Assembly (NCBI GenBank): GCA_016932995.1
Contig: JAFGBU010000038.1
Span: forward strand, 1 to 55,563
Direction: 5' to 3'
Length of the DNA: 55,563 nt
Source: Desulfovibrionaceae bacterium
GTDB lineage: Bacteria > Desulfobacterota > Desulfovibrionia > Desulfovibrionales > Desulfovibrionaceae
The translations under genes were made by a program, and so were the position numbers. Below the pieces are notes generated by a model. It had not been told where the DNA came from and ran no database searches. It saw nothing but the letters and a program-made list of their open reading frames with translations. Shown one piece after another: positions 8,224-16,383 of this stretch; the stretch's first letter is position 1, and each line of letters starts with the position of its first letter.

Positions 8224-8466
8224 ATGCCCATCTACGAGTACCAGTGCCCGGACTGCGGCAGGACCTTCGAGGAGATCGTCCTCCGCAACGAGGCCCCAAA
8301 GTGTCCGGATTGCGGCGGGACCAGGCCGGCCAGGGTGCTCTCCGCGAGCTCCAGCCTGAGCGGCAGGGAGCGCGCCCAGACGCCCGGGGCCACGGGCCAC
8401 GGCTGCTGCGGGCAGAGGCCGAGCGACCGGGGCTGCGTGCCGGGCACCTGCTGCGGCAAGGCGTAA
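8224..8466 (+). CDS. FmdB-family zinc ribbon protein
   Basis: 80 residues opening MPIYEYQCPDCGRTFE, the classic FmdB/CxxC_CxxC_SSSS N-terminus, with the second knuckle CPDCGG about 20 residues on and a Ser-rich stretch after it. Members are small putative regulatory or metal-binding proteins. Unusually, the C-terminal tail carries five more cysteines (HGCCGQ and GTCCGKA among them), which could bind additional metal. GAGGGG precedes the ATG, 10 nt after the CGGC gene. Confidence 0.8.
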   Translation: MPIYEYQCPDCGRTFEEIVLRNEAPKCPDCGGTRPARVLSASSSLSGRERAQTPGATGHGCCGQRPSDRGCVPGTCCGKA

Positions 8467-8470
8467 GCCC

Positions 8471-8505
8471 GGGCCCCCGGAGGCGCGCCAAGCGCCCCGG
8501 GGCCC
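8471..8505 (+). terminator. GC-rich hairpin after the FmdB-like gene, possible terminator
   Basis: GGGCCCC (8471-8477) pairs with GGGGCCC (8499-8505), with an inner GGCGC/GCGCC stem and two bulges. No T-run follows, so it may only mark the 3' end or act with Rho. Confidence 0.35.
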
Positions 8506-8613
8506 TGTTGCGCCCTCTGCCCGGCCCTGGCCAAGGCCCGGGTTTTAGGATATAGACGTCGTCCTGACGCGTTGTTTAGGTCGCTATTGAAAACTCGAAC
8601 AGCGGGGAAAGGC

Positions 8614-9057
8614 ATGAAGTCAAACCTTGGCCGCGCCCTTGACCAGCTCCAGCGCCAGGTCGAGGCGGAGAGCCTGGAAAAATACGGCCGCCGCGTGATT
8701 GAACGCTGGGAAAACCCGCCCCACAAGGGCATGATCGACAACCCCTCCTGCCGGGGCAAAAAGACCGGCTCCTGCGGGGACTCCATGGAGATATTCCTGC
8801 GCATCCAGGACGGCAGGATCATGGCCGCCGGATTCGTGGCCGACGGCTGCGGCTCCAGCCAGGTCGCGGCCTCGGCCTGCTGCGAGCTGTCCATGGGCCG
8901 GACCCTGGAGGACGCCATGTCCATAGACAAGAACGCGGTGCTCGAGCTCCTGGGCGGCCTGCCCGACGACGACGCGCACTGCGCCCACCTGGCGGCAAAG
9001 ACCCTTGAGGACGCGATCCACGACTGGATGACCAGATTTCGGGACCAGGCCGGCTAG
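8614..9057 (+). CDS. IscU/NifU N-terminal-like iron-sulfur cluster assembly scaffold
   Basis: 147 residues with the three cluster-ligand regions of IscU/NifU-N proteins: GSCGDSMEIF (CGD motif), ADGCGSSQVAAS (GCGS motif) and AHCAHLAAKTLEDAI near the C-terminus. Extra cysteines (NPSC before the first motif and a CC pair after the second) distinguish it from housekeeping IscU. The ATG at 8614 is preferred over an upstream in-frame start because GGGGAAAGG lies just before it. Placed after two Fe-S ATPases, it suggests cluster building for that module, although a 147-nt gap with a hairpin separates it from the FmdB-like gene. Confidence 0.82.
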   Translation: MKSNLGRALDQLQRQVEAESLEKYGRRVIERWENPPHKGMIDNPSCRGKKTGSCGDSMEIFLRIQDGRIMAAGFVADGCGSSQVAASACCELSMGRTLEDAMSIDKNAVLELLGGLPDDDAHCAHLAAKTLEDAIHDWMTRFRDQAG

Positions 9058-9079
9058 GCCCTGAACCGGCCTGCGAAGT

Positions 9080-9937
9080 TTAAGGGCCGGGAGGAACGCC
9101 TCCGGCCTGGCCCGGGGCCTGGGCCTTTAGCACCGCCTCGCTGAGCCCGACAACGGCTATGCCGGACCTGTCCGCCAGGGCCACGGCCTGGTCGCGGTCA
9201 AAGAACAGGCTCCTGCCCGCCTCCACGCCCAGGCAGACCGCGCGGCCCTCGGCCATGATCCTGACCGTGTCCGGGCCCACGCTGGGCAGATCGACCTCGG
9301 CCTGCTGGCCGGGCTTGAAGACCTTGATCACCACGCAGCCCTCGCCGCCCAATTCGCAGCCGCGCCTGACCGCCGCGTCCGTGCCCTCCAGGGCCTCGAC
9401 CGCGGCGACTATGCCCTCGCGCAGCACCAGGCACTGGCCGATGTCCAGGCGGCCCATGTCCTTGGCCACCCGCCAGCCGTAGGCCAAGTCCCCCCACTCG
9501 CGCTCGCTGGGCCGCCTGGCGCCCAGAACGCCCTCCGGGGTGAGCAGTTCGGGGAGAAACTCGTGGGCCGGGACAACGGCCATGCCCTCGGACTCGAACT
9601 CCCGGGCCACGGCCCCGAGCACCGAGGCGTCGCCCTTGTTCTTGTTCCTGAACACGACCTTCAGGGCGCGCATGTCCAGATGGCGCACGTCCATGATCTT
9701 GGGCTTGTCGATGGTCCCGGCCATGACCACCCGCTGGACGCGGTTGTCCTTGAAAAAGGAGATCAGCCTGCCCAGCTGGCCGAGCTTGAGCTCCTTCCAG
9801 ACGTGGGCCAGCTCGGCCACGGCCATGTTGCTGTGCCCGGTGAACCCGGCCGCCACCAGCCTGTGGCCCTGGTCCCTGACGCCCTTGGCGACCATGACCG
9901 GGAACTGCCTGCCGCCGGCCACCAGGCCTATGACCAT
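9080..9937 (-). CDS. lpxI: UDP-2,3-diacylglucosamine diphosphatase LpxI
   Basis: 285 residues. Hydrolyses UDP-2,3-diacylglucosamine to lipid X and UMP at the fourth step of lipid A synthesis. The N-terminus MVIGLVAGGRQFPVMVAKG and the later blocks VVMAGTIDKPK, ARRPSERE and DLPSVGPDTV are typical of LpxI, the metal-dependent enzyme that replaces LpxH in alphaproteobacteria and many other lineages. Two ATGs are possible. The one at 9937 has GGAGAG 7 nt upstream and gives the family's usual start; the one at 9952 adds MESSA. Last gene of the outer-membrane operon in this window, 41 nt after lpxA. No lpxB follows. Confidence 0.9.
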   Translation of the reverse strand: MVIGLVAGGRQFPVMVAKGVRDQGHRLVAAGFTGHSNMAVAELAHVWKELKLGQLGRLISFFKDNRVQRVVMAGTIDKPKIMDVRHLDMRALKVVFRNKNKGDASVLGAVAREFESEGMAVVPAHEFLPELLTPEGVLGARRPSEREWGDLAYGWRVAKDMGRLDIGQCLVLREGIVAAVEALEGTDAAVRRGCELGGEGCVVIKVFKPGQQAEVDLPSVGPDTVRIMAEGRAVCLGVEAGRSLFFDRDQAVALADRSGIAVVGLSEAVLKAQAPGQAGGVPPGP

Positions 9938-9978
9938 GGCTGAACTCTCCATCCCCGCCCGCCCCCGGGCCCCGGCGG

Positions 9979-10785
9979 CTAGGCCCCGTTTCCGTTCTTG
10001 TTGGCGTCCGGAGTGACGCCGCGCTGGGCCGTGCGCAGGAACTCCAAGAGCCTTTCGACCTCGGCCACGCCCGGCAGCTCGGCCGCGGCCCTGGCCAGGG
10101 CCTCGTCCCTTTGCAGCCCGGACCTGAAGATGATCTTGTAGGCCTTTTTCAGGGCCTGGACCGCCTGGGCCGAGAACCCGTGCCGCTTGAGCCCGATGAG
10201 GTTCGGGCCGTAGAGCCCGGCCCTTATGCCGTAGGCCAGCATGTACGGGGGCACGTCCTGGGCGAACCCGCTCATGCCCCCGAGAAATGCGTAGTCCCCG
10301 ACCCGCGTGTACTGCTGGACCCCGGACATCCCGTTGACGACCACGTGGTCGCCGATCTCCACGTGCCCGGCCAGGCTGGAGGCGTTGGCCATGATCACGT
10401 GGTCGCCGAGACGGCAGTCGTGGGCGATGTGCACGTAGGCCATGAGCATGCAGTGCGAGCCGACCACGGTCCTGCCCGGGCCGCCGGCCGTGCCGCGGTG
10501 GATGGTCACGTACTCGCGGATGTCGTTGGCCTGGCCGATGACCACCCGCGTCTCCTCGCCCTTGAAGGCCAGGTGCTGGGGCTCGTCCCCGATGCAGGCG
10601 TAGGAATGGATGTGGTTGCCGGGCCCCATGCTGGTGAAGCGCTTGACCTGGCTAAAGGCCTCCAGCCTGGAGCGGTCGCCGATCTCGACCCCGTCCTCGA
10701 CCACGCAGTACGGGCCGATGACCACGTCCTGGCCGATCAGGGCCTTGGGCCCGATTATCGCCGTGGGGTGGATGTCCGTGGCCAC
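9979..10785 (-). CDS. lpxA: Acyl-ACP--UDP-N-acetylglucosamine O-acyltransferase
   Basis: 268 residues, close to the 262 of E. coli LpxA. Catalyses the first committed step of lipid A synthesis. The left-handed beta-helix hexapeptide repeats run from IHPTAIIGPKALIGQDVVIG through about residue 190. The catalytic histidine region (AYVHIAHDCRLGDHVIMAN) and the C-terminal helical domain (GLKRHGFSAQAVQALKKAYK) are intact. The start is a GTG at 10785 (GTG-GCC-ACG-GAC) that overlaps the fabZ stop by one base; no ATG lies near it. Confidence 0.93.
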   Translation of the reverse strand: MATDIHPTAIIGPKALIGQDVVIGPYCVVEDGVEIGDRSRLEAFSQVKRFTSMGPGNHIHSYACIGDEPQHLAFKGEETRVVIGQANDIREYVTIHRGTAGGPGRTVVGSHCMLMAYVHIAHDCRLGDHVIMANASSLAGHVEIGDHVVVNGMSGVQQYTRVGDYAFLGGMSGFAQDVPPYMLAYGIRAGLYGPNLIGLKRHGFSAQAVQALKKAYKIIFRSGLQRDEALARAAAELPGVAEVERLLEFLRTAQRGVTPDANKNGNGA

Positions 10786-11246
10786 TACATGCTCTCCCTG
10801 TCCACCATGGCCGCGGAGAGCTCGCCCTCGGCAACGACCTCGCCGTCCACGCTGGCCACCCCGCTCATCTTCCACAGGCTCAGCTTGTTGCGGATATCGC
10901 CGACCTCCAGGACGAGCCTGTCCCCGGGCAGCACGGGCCGGCGGAAGCGGACCTTGTTCATGCCCGTGAACAGGAATATCTTGTCGTTCAAAGGCAGGTC
11001 CGAGCCCGAAAGAATGGCCACCCCGCCCGCCTGGGCCAGGGCCTCCAGGATGAGCACCCCGGGCATGACCGGCAGGCCCGGGAAATGGCCCATGAAAAAG
11101 GGCTCGTTCGCGGTCACGTTCTTGTAGGCCTTGATGGACACCCCGGGGGTGCATTCAATGACCCGATCGACCAGAAGAAACGGATATCTGTGCGGCAGAA
11201 GCCGCATGATGCGCAATATGTCTATCTCAACGCGGTCGTCAGCCAT
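10785..11246 (-). CDS. fabZ: 3-hydroxyacyl-ACP dehydratase FabZ
   Basis: 153 residues. Dehydrates 3-hydroxyacyl-ACP in fatty-acid elongation and competes with lipid A synthesis for 3-hydroxyacyl-ACP, which explains its place between lpxD and lpxA. The hot-dog fold motifs are intact: [13 protein letters not shown], the active-site [19 protein letters not shown] (catalytic His in MGHFPG and Glu in LILEALAQ) and [22 protein letters not shown] precedes the ATG. It overlaps lpxD by 8 nt and abuts lpxA by 1 nt. Confidence 0.95.
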   Translation of the reverse strand: MADDRVEIDILRIMRLLPHRYPFLLVDRVIECTPGVSIKAYKNVTANEPFFMGHFPGLPVMPGVLILEALAQAGGVAILSGSDLPLNDKIFLFTGMNKVRFRRPVLPGDRLVLEVGDIRNKLSLWKMSGVASVDGEVVAEGELSAAMVDRESM

Positions 11247-12276
11247 GTTCCTCTCCGTCAGCGGCGGTCCCGGACAGCCGCTCGATCTCCTTTTCCAGCC
11301 TGCCCACCCGGCGGATGAGCTCGGGCAACCGCGACAGGGCGGCCGAAGATTTCAAAAAAACCATGTGCTCCATGGCCGGGGTCCCGCCCACCAGGCTGCC
11401 GTCGGCAAGGTCCTTGCCCACCCCGGCCTGGGCCGCGACCATGACGTTGTCGCCCAGGGTCACGTTGTCCTTGATCCCGGCCTGGCCGGCCACGACCACG
11501 TTGTCCCCCAGCCTGGAGCTGCCCGCGATCCCGCACTGGGCGATGAGCAGGCAGTTGGCCCCGACGCGCACGTTGTGGGCCACCTGGACCAGGTTGTCCA
11601 TCTTGGTCCCCGGACCGATCCGGGTCACGTCCAGGGAGGCCCGGTCCACGGCCGAGTTGGCCCCGATCTCCACGTCGTCTCCGATCTCGACCACCCCGAC
11701 CTGCGGTATCTTGACGTGCCCGGCCGGGCCCTGGGCAAAGCCGAAGCCGTCGCCGCCGATGACCGCGCCGGGCTGGATGATGACGTTTCTGCCCAGCCTG
11801 GTCCCGGACATGAGCACGACGTTGGGATACAAGAGGCAGTCCTCGCCCAGCACGCAGTCCTCGCCGACATAGCAGCCCGGAAAGACCACCACGCCGGGCC
11901 CGAGCACGCAGCGCGCCCCGATGTAGGCGAAGGGATAGACCGTGGCCCGGTCGCTGACCTCGGCCTGGTCGTGGACAAAGGCCAGCTCGCTGATCCCGGA
12001 GAAATCGCCCTTGGGCTTGGCGAACACCGAGACCAGCCTGGCCAGGTCCAGGTAGACGTTGGCGCTGACCAGGGCCGTGGGGACCAACGCGGCGTGCGCC
12101 TCGCCCACGAGCACGGCCCCGGCCTCGGTCGAGTCCAGCAGGTGGGCGTACCTCGGATTGATGAAAAAGGAGAGCTCCGAGGGCCCCGCCTTTTCCAGGA
12201 CGTTGACCCCGTCGATCTCCTTGTCCCCGCCCTTCAGGGTCAGGCCGAATCTGGCGGCCAGTTCCGAAAGCAGCAT
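11239..12276 (-). CDS. lpxD: UDP-3-O-(3-hydroxyacyl)glucosamine N-acyltransferase
   Basis: 345 residues. Adds the second 3-hydroxyacyl chain in lipid A synthesis. The N-terminal uridine-binding domain (to about residue 100, including [10 protein letters not shown]) is followed by a long run of hexapeptide repeats. The conserved [21 protein letters not shown] carries the catalytic histidine, and GGDGFGFA is the usual signature. The C-terminal helix (about residues 310-335) is charged and includes [18 protein letters not shown]. It overlaps fabZ by 8 nt and starts 19 nt after the skp stop. Confidence 0.95.
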   Translation of the reverse strand: MLLSELAARFGLTLKGGDKEIDGVNVLEKAGPSELSFFINPRYAHLLDSTEAGAVLVGEAHAALVPTALVSANVYLDLARLVSVFAKPKGDFSGISELAFVHDQAEVSDRATVYPFAYIGARCVLGPGVVVFPGCYVGEDCVLGEDCLLYPNVVLMSGTRLGRNVIIQPGAVIGGDGFGFAQGPAGHVKIPQVGVVEIGDDVEIGANSAVDRASLDVTRIGPGTKMDNLVQVAHNVRVGANCLLIAQCGIAGSSRLGDNVVVAGQAGIKDNVTLGDNVMVAAQAGVGKDLADGSLVGGTPAMEHMVFLKSSAALSRLPELIRRVGRLEKEIERLSGTAADGEEHG

Positions 12277-12295
12277 GTCCGCGCCCGGACCCGCT

Positions 12296-12838
12296 CTACT
12301 TGTTGCCCTTGGTCTTCCAGGCGCTGTTCAGCTCGGCCGTGATCTTGTCCGTCACGTCGATGGCCGGATCGTTGAACAAAAGCCCGCTGACCCTGGCGTT
12401 CTTGTCCACGAGCATGGTGAAGCCGTTCTTGGTGCCGTAGTCCTTGACCACCTCGACCAGGAGCTTGAGGATCGGCTCGCTGAGACGGCCCTTCTCCATG
12501 GCGAACTTCTGCTGATAGGCCTGGGAGGTGTCCTGGAAGTCGCGCACCTTGCGCTTGAACTCCAGCTCCTTGTCCTGCTTGGCCTCGAGCGACAGGACCA
12601 GGCCCTGCTTCTGGAGGTCCTCCCTGAGCTTGGTGACCTCCTTCTTCTGCCGCTCCAGGTCCTTGGTCATGGTCTCGAACTTGGCCTTGAGCTTTCCAAA
12701 GGCGTCCTTTCCCGGCTCGGACTCGCTAAAGACCTTGCCGGTGTCCACGACGCCTATCTTCACCTGCCCTGCGGCGAACGCAGAGACCTGCAAGGCCAGA
12801 AACAGAACCAGGGCCCAAAAGACTGTCCTTTTCATCAT
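12296..12838 (-). CDS. skp: Skp/OmpH-family periplasmic chaperone
   Basis: 180 residues with a cleavable signal peptide ([20 protein letters not shown]), then [14 protein letters not shown] and a long Lys/Glu/Gln-rich helical arm (about residues 45-110), as in Skp, which forms a trimeric jellyfish that carries unfolded outer-membrane proteins to BAM. The C-terminal part ([19 protein letters not shown]) returns to the beta body. Two ATGs are adjacent; AAGGAG lies 4 nt before the first (12838). It is 145 nt downstream of bamA and immediately precedes lpxD, the conserved order. Confidence 0.88.
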   Translation of the reverse strand: MMKRTVFWALVLFLALQVSAFAAGQVKIGVVDTGKVFSESEPGKDAFGKLKAKFETMTKDLERQKKEVTKLREDLQKQGLVLSLEAKQDKELEFKRKVRDFQDTSQAYQQKFAMEKGRLSEPILKLLVEVVKDYGTKNGFTMLVDKNARVSGLLFNDPAIDVTDKITAELNSAWKTKGNK

Positions 12839-12983
12839 ATATCTCCTTTACTTTTGAATCTCCATACCTTGAGGGGCGGTCCGACGGCCGTCCGCCGCGG
12901 CCGCGCCCCGCCCGAATCTAAACGGGATACACGCAACCAAGGCGGTAAGGCAACCCCCCGGAAGGACCTATGGGAACAATAGG

Positions 12984-15710
12984 CTAGAAGGTCTGGCCCA
13001 TGGAGAACTCGATCTTGCTCCTGCTGCTGTCGTAGAGTTCGTCAAGGCCGTAGCCGTACTCGATGCGCAAGGGGCCCATGGGCGAGAACCAGCGGATGCC
13101 GGCCCCGACGCTCTTGTACAGGCCCAGGGGCGGGGTGTCCGCGTCCTTGCGCTTGGGGTCGGATAACAACCACTCGCCCTCCTTCCAGACGCCGCCGGCG
13201 TCGAAGAAGCCGACCAGGGAGATGCCCATCTCCTTGTCCACTGTGTAAATCAGCTCGACATTGGTGAATAATTCCTTGTCGCCGCCGATGGACTCGCCGG
13301 TCTCCAGGTTGTGGGCGGTGATCTTGCCCACCCCGTAGCCGCGGACGCTGTTCATGCCGCCCAGGGTGAAGCGCTGGACCAGGGGAATCTTGCCCTTGCC
13401 GCCGATGTTCTCGTGGACCCAGCCCGCGTTGCCCCGCAGGTGGAGCACGGTCTCGTCGTTGATGACCGGCGTGAAGTAGTCGACGTTGCCCTTGTACTTG
13501 ACCCAGCTGTCGTCGCCGAGCAGCACGCCGCCGCCGTTGACAAACGCCAAGGCGATGATCGAGCCCTGGCTCGGATTGTACCTGCGGTTGGTGGTGTCCC
13601 TGGCCGCGCCCAGGCTGATCGAGCTGGAGATGTGCGAGCCCTCCTCGTCCTTGATGTCGCTGGAGGCGGTGTCCGAGAGGTCGAAGATCTCGTAGTTGTC
13701 CAGGGTGTAGGACACCGTGAGCCCGGTGTACTCGCCCAGGGGATAGGTGAACTTGGCCTGGCCGCCGACGGTCCGCTTGTGATAGTCCACGAACTCCTCG
13801 GTGCGGTGGTAGGCCGAGCCGCCCACGCCCAGGGCGGTGTCGTTGTAGTGGGGGTTCATGAAGTTGAGGTTGAAGGCGATGGACTTGCCGCTGAAGGCCC
13901 CGTTCAGGCCCAGGGAGTAGCCCTTGCCGAACAGGTTGCCCTCGGTGATGTCCGCGCCGAAGCCCACGCCGTCGTAGGTCGAATAGCCCACGCCGCCGCC
14001 TATCCTTCCGGTGTTCTTCTCCTTGACCTTGACCTTGAGGTCCATGAGGTCCGGGTCGCCCGTGGGCAGGGGATCGACGCTCACCTGATCGAAGTAGCCG
14101 AGGCTCTCAAGCCTCTTGGTCGAGCGCTGGAGCTTCTTGCCGCTGAACTGGTCCCCGTCGGCCAGGCGCAGCTCCCTGAGGATGATGTTGTCCCTGGTCC
14201 GGGTGTTGCCCTCGACAAGGACCCGGCGGATGCGCACCCGCTGGTGCTTGGACAGGACGTAGATTACGTCCACGGTCTTTTCCTCGGGGTGGTCGTTCAC
14301 CCGGACCGAGGTCTCGGCATAGGCGTAGCCGAAATCGTTGTAGTACGAGGTCAGGGCCTTGACGTCCTCCTGGATCACCGAACGGCTGAGGTACTCGTCC
14401 TCGGCCTTGAGGTCGTCCAGGCCGATGACCGTCTTGAGCTTTTCCGGATCAGCGATCAGGTCGCCCTCGAACTGGACGTCGGCGACCTTGAAGCGGCTGC
14501 CCTCGAAGACCTTGAAGGTGACGTAGATGCCGTCGTCCTTGATCTCCACCTCGGGCTGGCCGACCTTGGCGTCGATGAACCCGCGGTTGGCGTAAAAGGC
14601 CATGATGGCCGCGGCGTCGCGCTCGAGGAGCTCCTCCTTGAGCGCGCCCTTGGAGGTGAACCAGGAAAACAGGCCCTTTTCCTGGAGGGCCAGCTCGTCC
14701 TTCAAGTCGTCCGGATCTATCTGCTTGGCCCCGTCGATTATGATCTTCTTGATGTACAGCTTGGGGCCCTCGTCGACCACGAAATTGAGCCTGGCCTGGC
14801 CCTGGCCGCTGTCCTCGATCTCGTGCCGCACCGTGGCCTTGTAATAGCCCTCCTTGCGGTACATTTCGCGGATGGTCTTGAGGTCGTCGCCCAGGACCTT
14901 GGGGTTGACCACCGCGCCCTTCTTGGTGGTCACCGCCTCCAGGATGTCGTCGCTGTCTATCTCCTTGGCGCCCGTGACCCCGATGGCCTGGATGCGCGGC
15001 TTCTCCTTGACCGTGAAGATGAGCCGCTTGCCCTGCGCGGTGTCCTCCACCGCGACCTTGACGTCGTCGAAATAGCCGAGCTCATAGACGCTCTTGAGGT
15101 CGGAGTTGACGGTCCTGGCGTTGAACACGTCGCCCTTCTTGAGCCCCAGGCGCATGAGCACGACTTCCTTGTCCAGGACATTGGTCCCCCTGACCTCGAT
15201 GTCCGAGATGCGGTCCTGCTTGAGCAGGTTGGCGGTTATCTGGGCGACCAGATCGTCCGCCGCGGGCAGGAGGTTGATCAGGCCCTCCTTGGTCACGAAC
15301 AGGGGCGCCGCGGGCTTGAGGCCGAAGGCCTCGACCAGCCGGGCGTCGATGCTTATGGTCTCGCCCACCTGGCTGAAGCTCCCGTAGACCGCGAACCCAG
15401 CGCCGGTGAGCAGGGCGATCTCCTTGGCCAGCTTGAGGTCCAGAAACTCCGCGGCCCTCTCGTCCAGGGCCTTTTCCGAATCGGCCCGGTCCACGACCTT
15501 GAACCCGGCCTCGGCCAGGCGGTCGGAGATGAGCTCGGGCAGGCTGTCCCTGAGATACTTGAGGTCCTCGCCGGCGTTGACCTCAAAGGGCAGCACGGCC
15601 ACCTTGATGTCCTCAGATCCGGCGGCGGCCACAAGGCCCGGGGCCGAAAACCAGGCCAACGCGGCCAGGACCACGAGGGCCATAAACGCTCGGGCCTTAC
15701 TGCCGGGCAT
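12984..15710 (-). CDS. bamA: Outer membrane protein assembly factor BamA, with extra N-terminal domain
   Basis: 908 residues, about 100 more than E. coli BamA. A signal peptide ends near residue 30 (AAAG). Residues about 34-165 form an additional domain (IKVAVLPFEVNAGEDLKYLRD and GFAVYGSFSQVGETISIDARLVEAF) that resembles the N-terminal domain of FlgO/TolB-like proteins. POTRA domains follow from about residue 175 (ISDIEVRGTNVLDKEVV and later repeats), then the Omp85 barrel, with VRGYG in the conserved loop, ending in a terminal Phe as expected for BAM substrates. The ATG at 15710 has GGAGAG upstream and overlaps lolD by 14 nt; the frame further upstream lacks signal character. Confidence 0.93.
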   Translation of the reverse strand: MPGSKARAFMALVVLAALAWFSAPGLVAAAGSEDIKVAVLPFEVNAGEDLKYLRDSLPELISDRLAEAGFKVVDRADSEKALDERAAEFLDLKLAKEIALLTGAGFAVYGSFSQVGETISIDARLVEAFGLKPAAPLFVTKEGLINLLPAADDLVAQITANLLKQDRISDIEVRGTNVLDKEVVLMRLGLKKGDVFNARTVNSDLKSVYELGYFDDVKVAVEDTAQGKRLIFTVKEKPRIQAIGVTGAKEIDSDDILEAVTTKKGAVVNPKVLGDDLKTIREMYRKEGYYKATVRHEIEDSGQGQARLNFVVDEGPKLYIKKIIIDGAKQIDPDDLKDELALQEKGLFSWFTSKGALKEELLERDAAAIMAFYANRGFIDAKVGQPEVEIKDDGIYVTFKVFEGSRFKVADVQFEGDLIADPEKLKTVIGLDDLKAEDEYLSRSVIQEDVKALTSYYNDFGYAYAETSVRVNDHPEEKTVDVIYVLSKHQRVRIRRVLVEGNTRTRDNIILRELRLADGDQFSGKKLQRSTKRLESLGYFDQVSVDPLPTGDPDLMDLKVKVKEKNTGRIGGGVGYSTYDGVGFGADITEGNLFGKGYSLGLNGAFSGKSIAFNLNFMNPHYNDTALGVGGSAYHRTEEFVDYHKRTVGGQAKFTYPLGEYTGLTVSYTLDNYEIFDLSDTASSDIKDEEGSHISSSISLGAARDTTNRRYNPSQGSIIALAFVNGGGVLLGDDSWVKYKGNVDYFTPVINDETVLHLRGNAGWVHENIGGKGKIPLVQRFTLGGMNSVRGYGVGKITAHNLETGESIGGDKELFTNVELIYTVDKEMGISLVGFFDAGGVWKEGEWLLSDPKRKDADTPPLGLYKSVGAGIRWFSPMGPLRIEYGYGLDELYDSSRSKIEFSMGQTF

Positions 15711-16383
15711 AAAGCTCTCCTGAATGAAGCTCCATCCTGCGCTGCATGAGTCCGGCGAGCTCCACATTATGCGTAACGACCACGAAAGTCATACCCAGTT
15801 CCCTGTTCAGGTCCGCCAGCAGGCCGGCTATCCTCTTTCCCGTCTTCTCGTCCAGGTTCCCGGTCGGCTCGTCGGCCAAGAGCACCTTGGGCCTGAGCAG
15901 TATGGCCCGGGCTATGGCCGCCCTCTGCCGCTCCCCGCCCGAGAGCGTGGTCACCCGGTGCTCCTTGCGCTGCTCCAGGCCGACCAGGTCCAGGGCCTCC
16001 GCGGCCAGGGACAGGCACTCGTCGCGCCTTCTCCCCTGGATCACCCCGGGCATGGCCACGTTCTCCAGGGTGCTGAACTCCGGCAACAGGTGATGGAACT
16101 GAAACACGAACCCTATCTCGCTGTTGCGCAGCCGGGCCCGGCGCTCGGGCCCCAAGGTCTTCATGTCCTGCCCGGAAAAGTAAATCTCCCCGCTGGTCGC
16201 CTCGTCCAAGGTCCCCAGGATGTGCAAAAGCGTGGTCTTGCCCGATCCCGAGGCCCCGAGCACGGCCACCGACTCGCCCGGCTCGACCACCAGGTCCACG
16301 CTGGTGAGTATCCTCAGCGGCTCGGTCGGCCCAGCAAATTCCTTGCCAACCCCCAACAGGCGATATACCGCGCCGTTATTCAT
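15697..16383 (-). CDS. lolD: Lipoprotein-releasing ABC transporter ATPase LolD
   Basis: 228 residues. Powers extraction of lipoproteins from the inner membrane for delivery to LolA. Walker A is GASGSGKTT, the Q-loop region is FVFQFHHLLPEF (a LolD/MacB-type signature), the ABC signature is LSGGERQRAAIARA, Walker B is VLLADEPTGNLD and the H-loop is VVTHN. The ATG overlaps the end of lolC by 8 nt and has no separate ribosome site, which indicates coupling. Confidence 0.92.
   Translation of the reverse strand: MNNGAVYRLLGVGKEFAGPTEPLRILTSVDLVVEPGESVAVLGASGSGKTTLLHILGTLDEATSGEIYFSGQDMKTLGPERRARLRNSEIGFVFQFHHLLPEFSTLENVAMPGVIQGRRRDECLSLAAEALDLVGLEQRKEHRVTTLSGGERQRAAIARAILLRPKVLLADEPTGNLDEKTGKRIAGLLADLNRELGMTFVVVTHNVELAGLMQRRMELHSGELYARQ

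Noticed and set aside
13311-15749. 812-codon open frame on the plus strand opposite bamA
   Set aside because: It is the reverse complement of a clear BamA gene; its composition (runs of Val, Leu, Asp and Gly) has no domain and arises from high GC.
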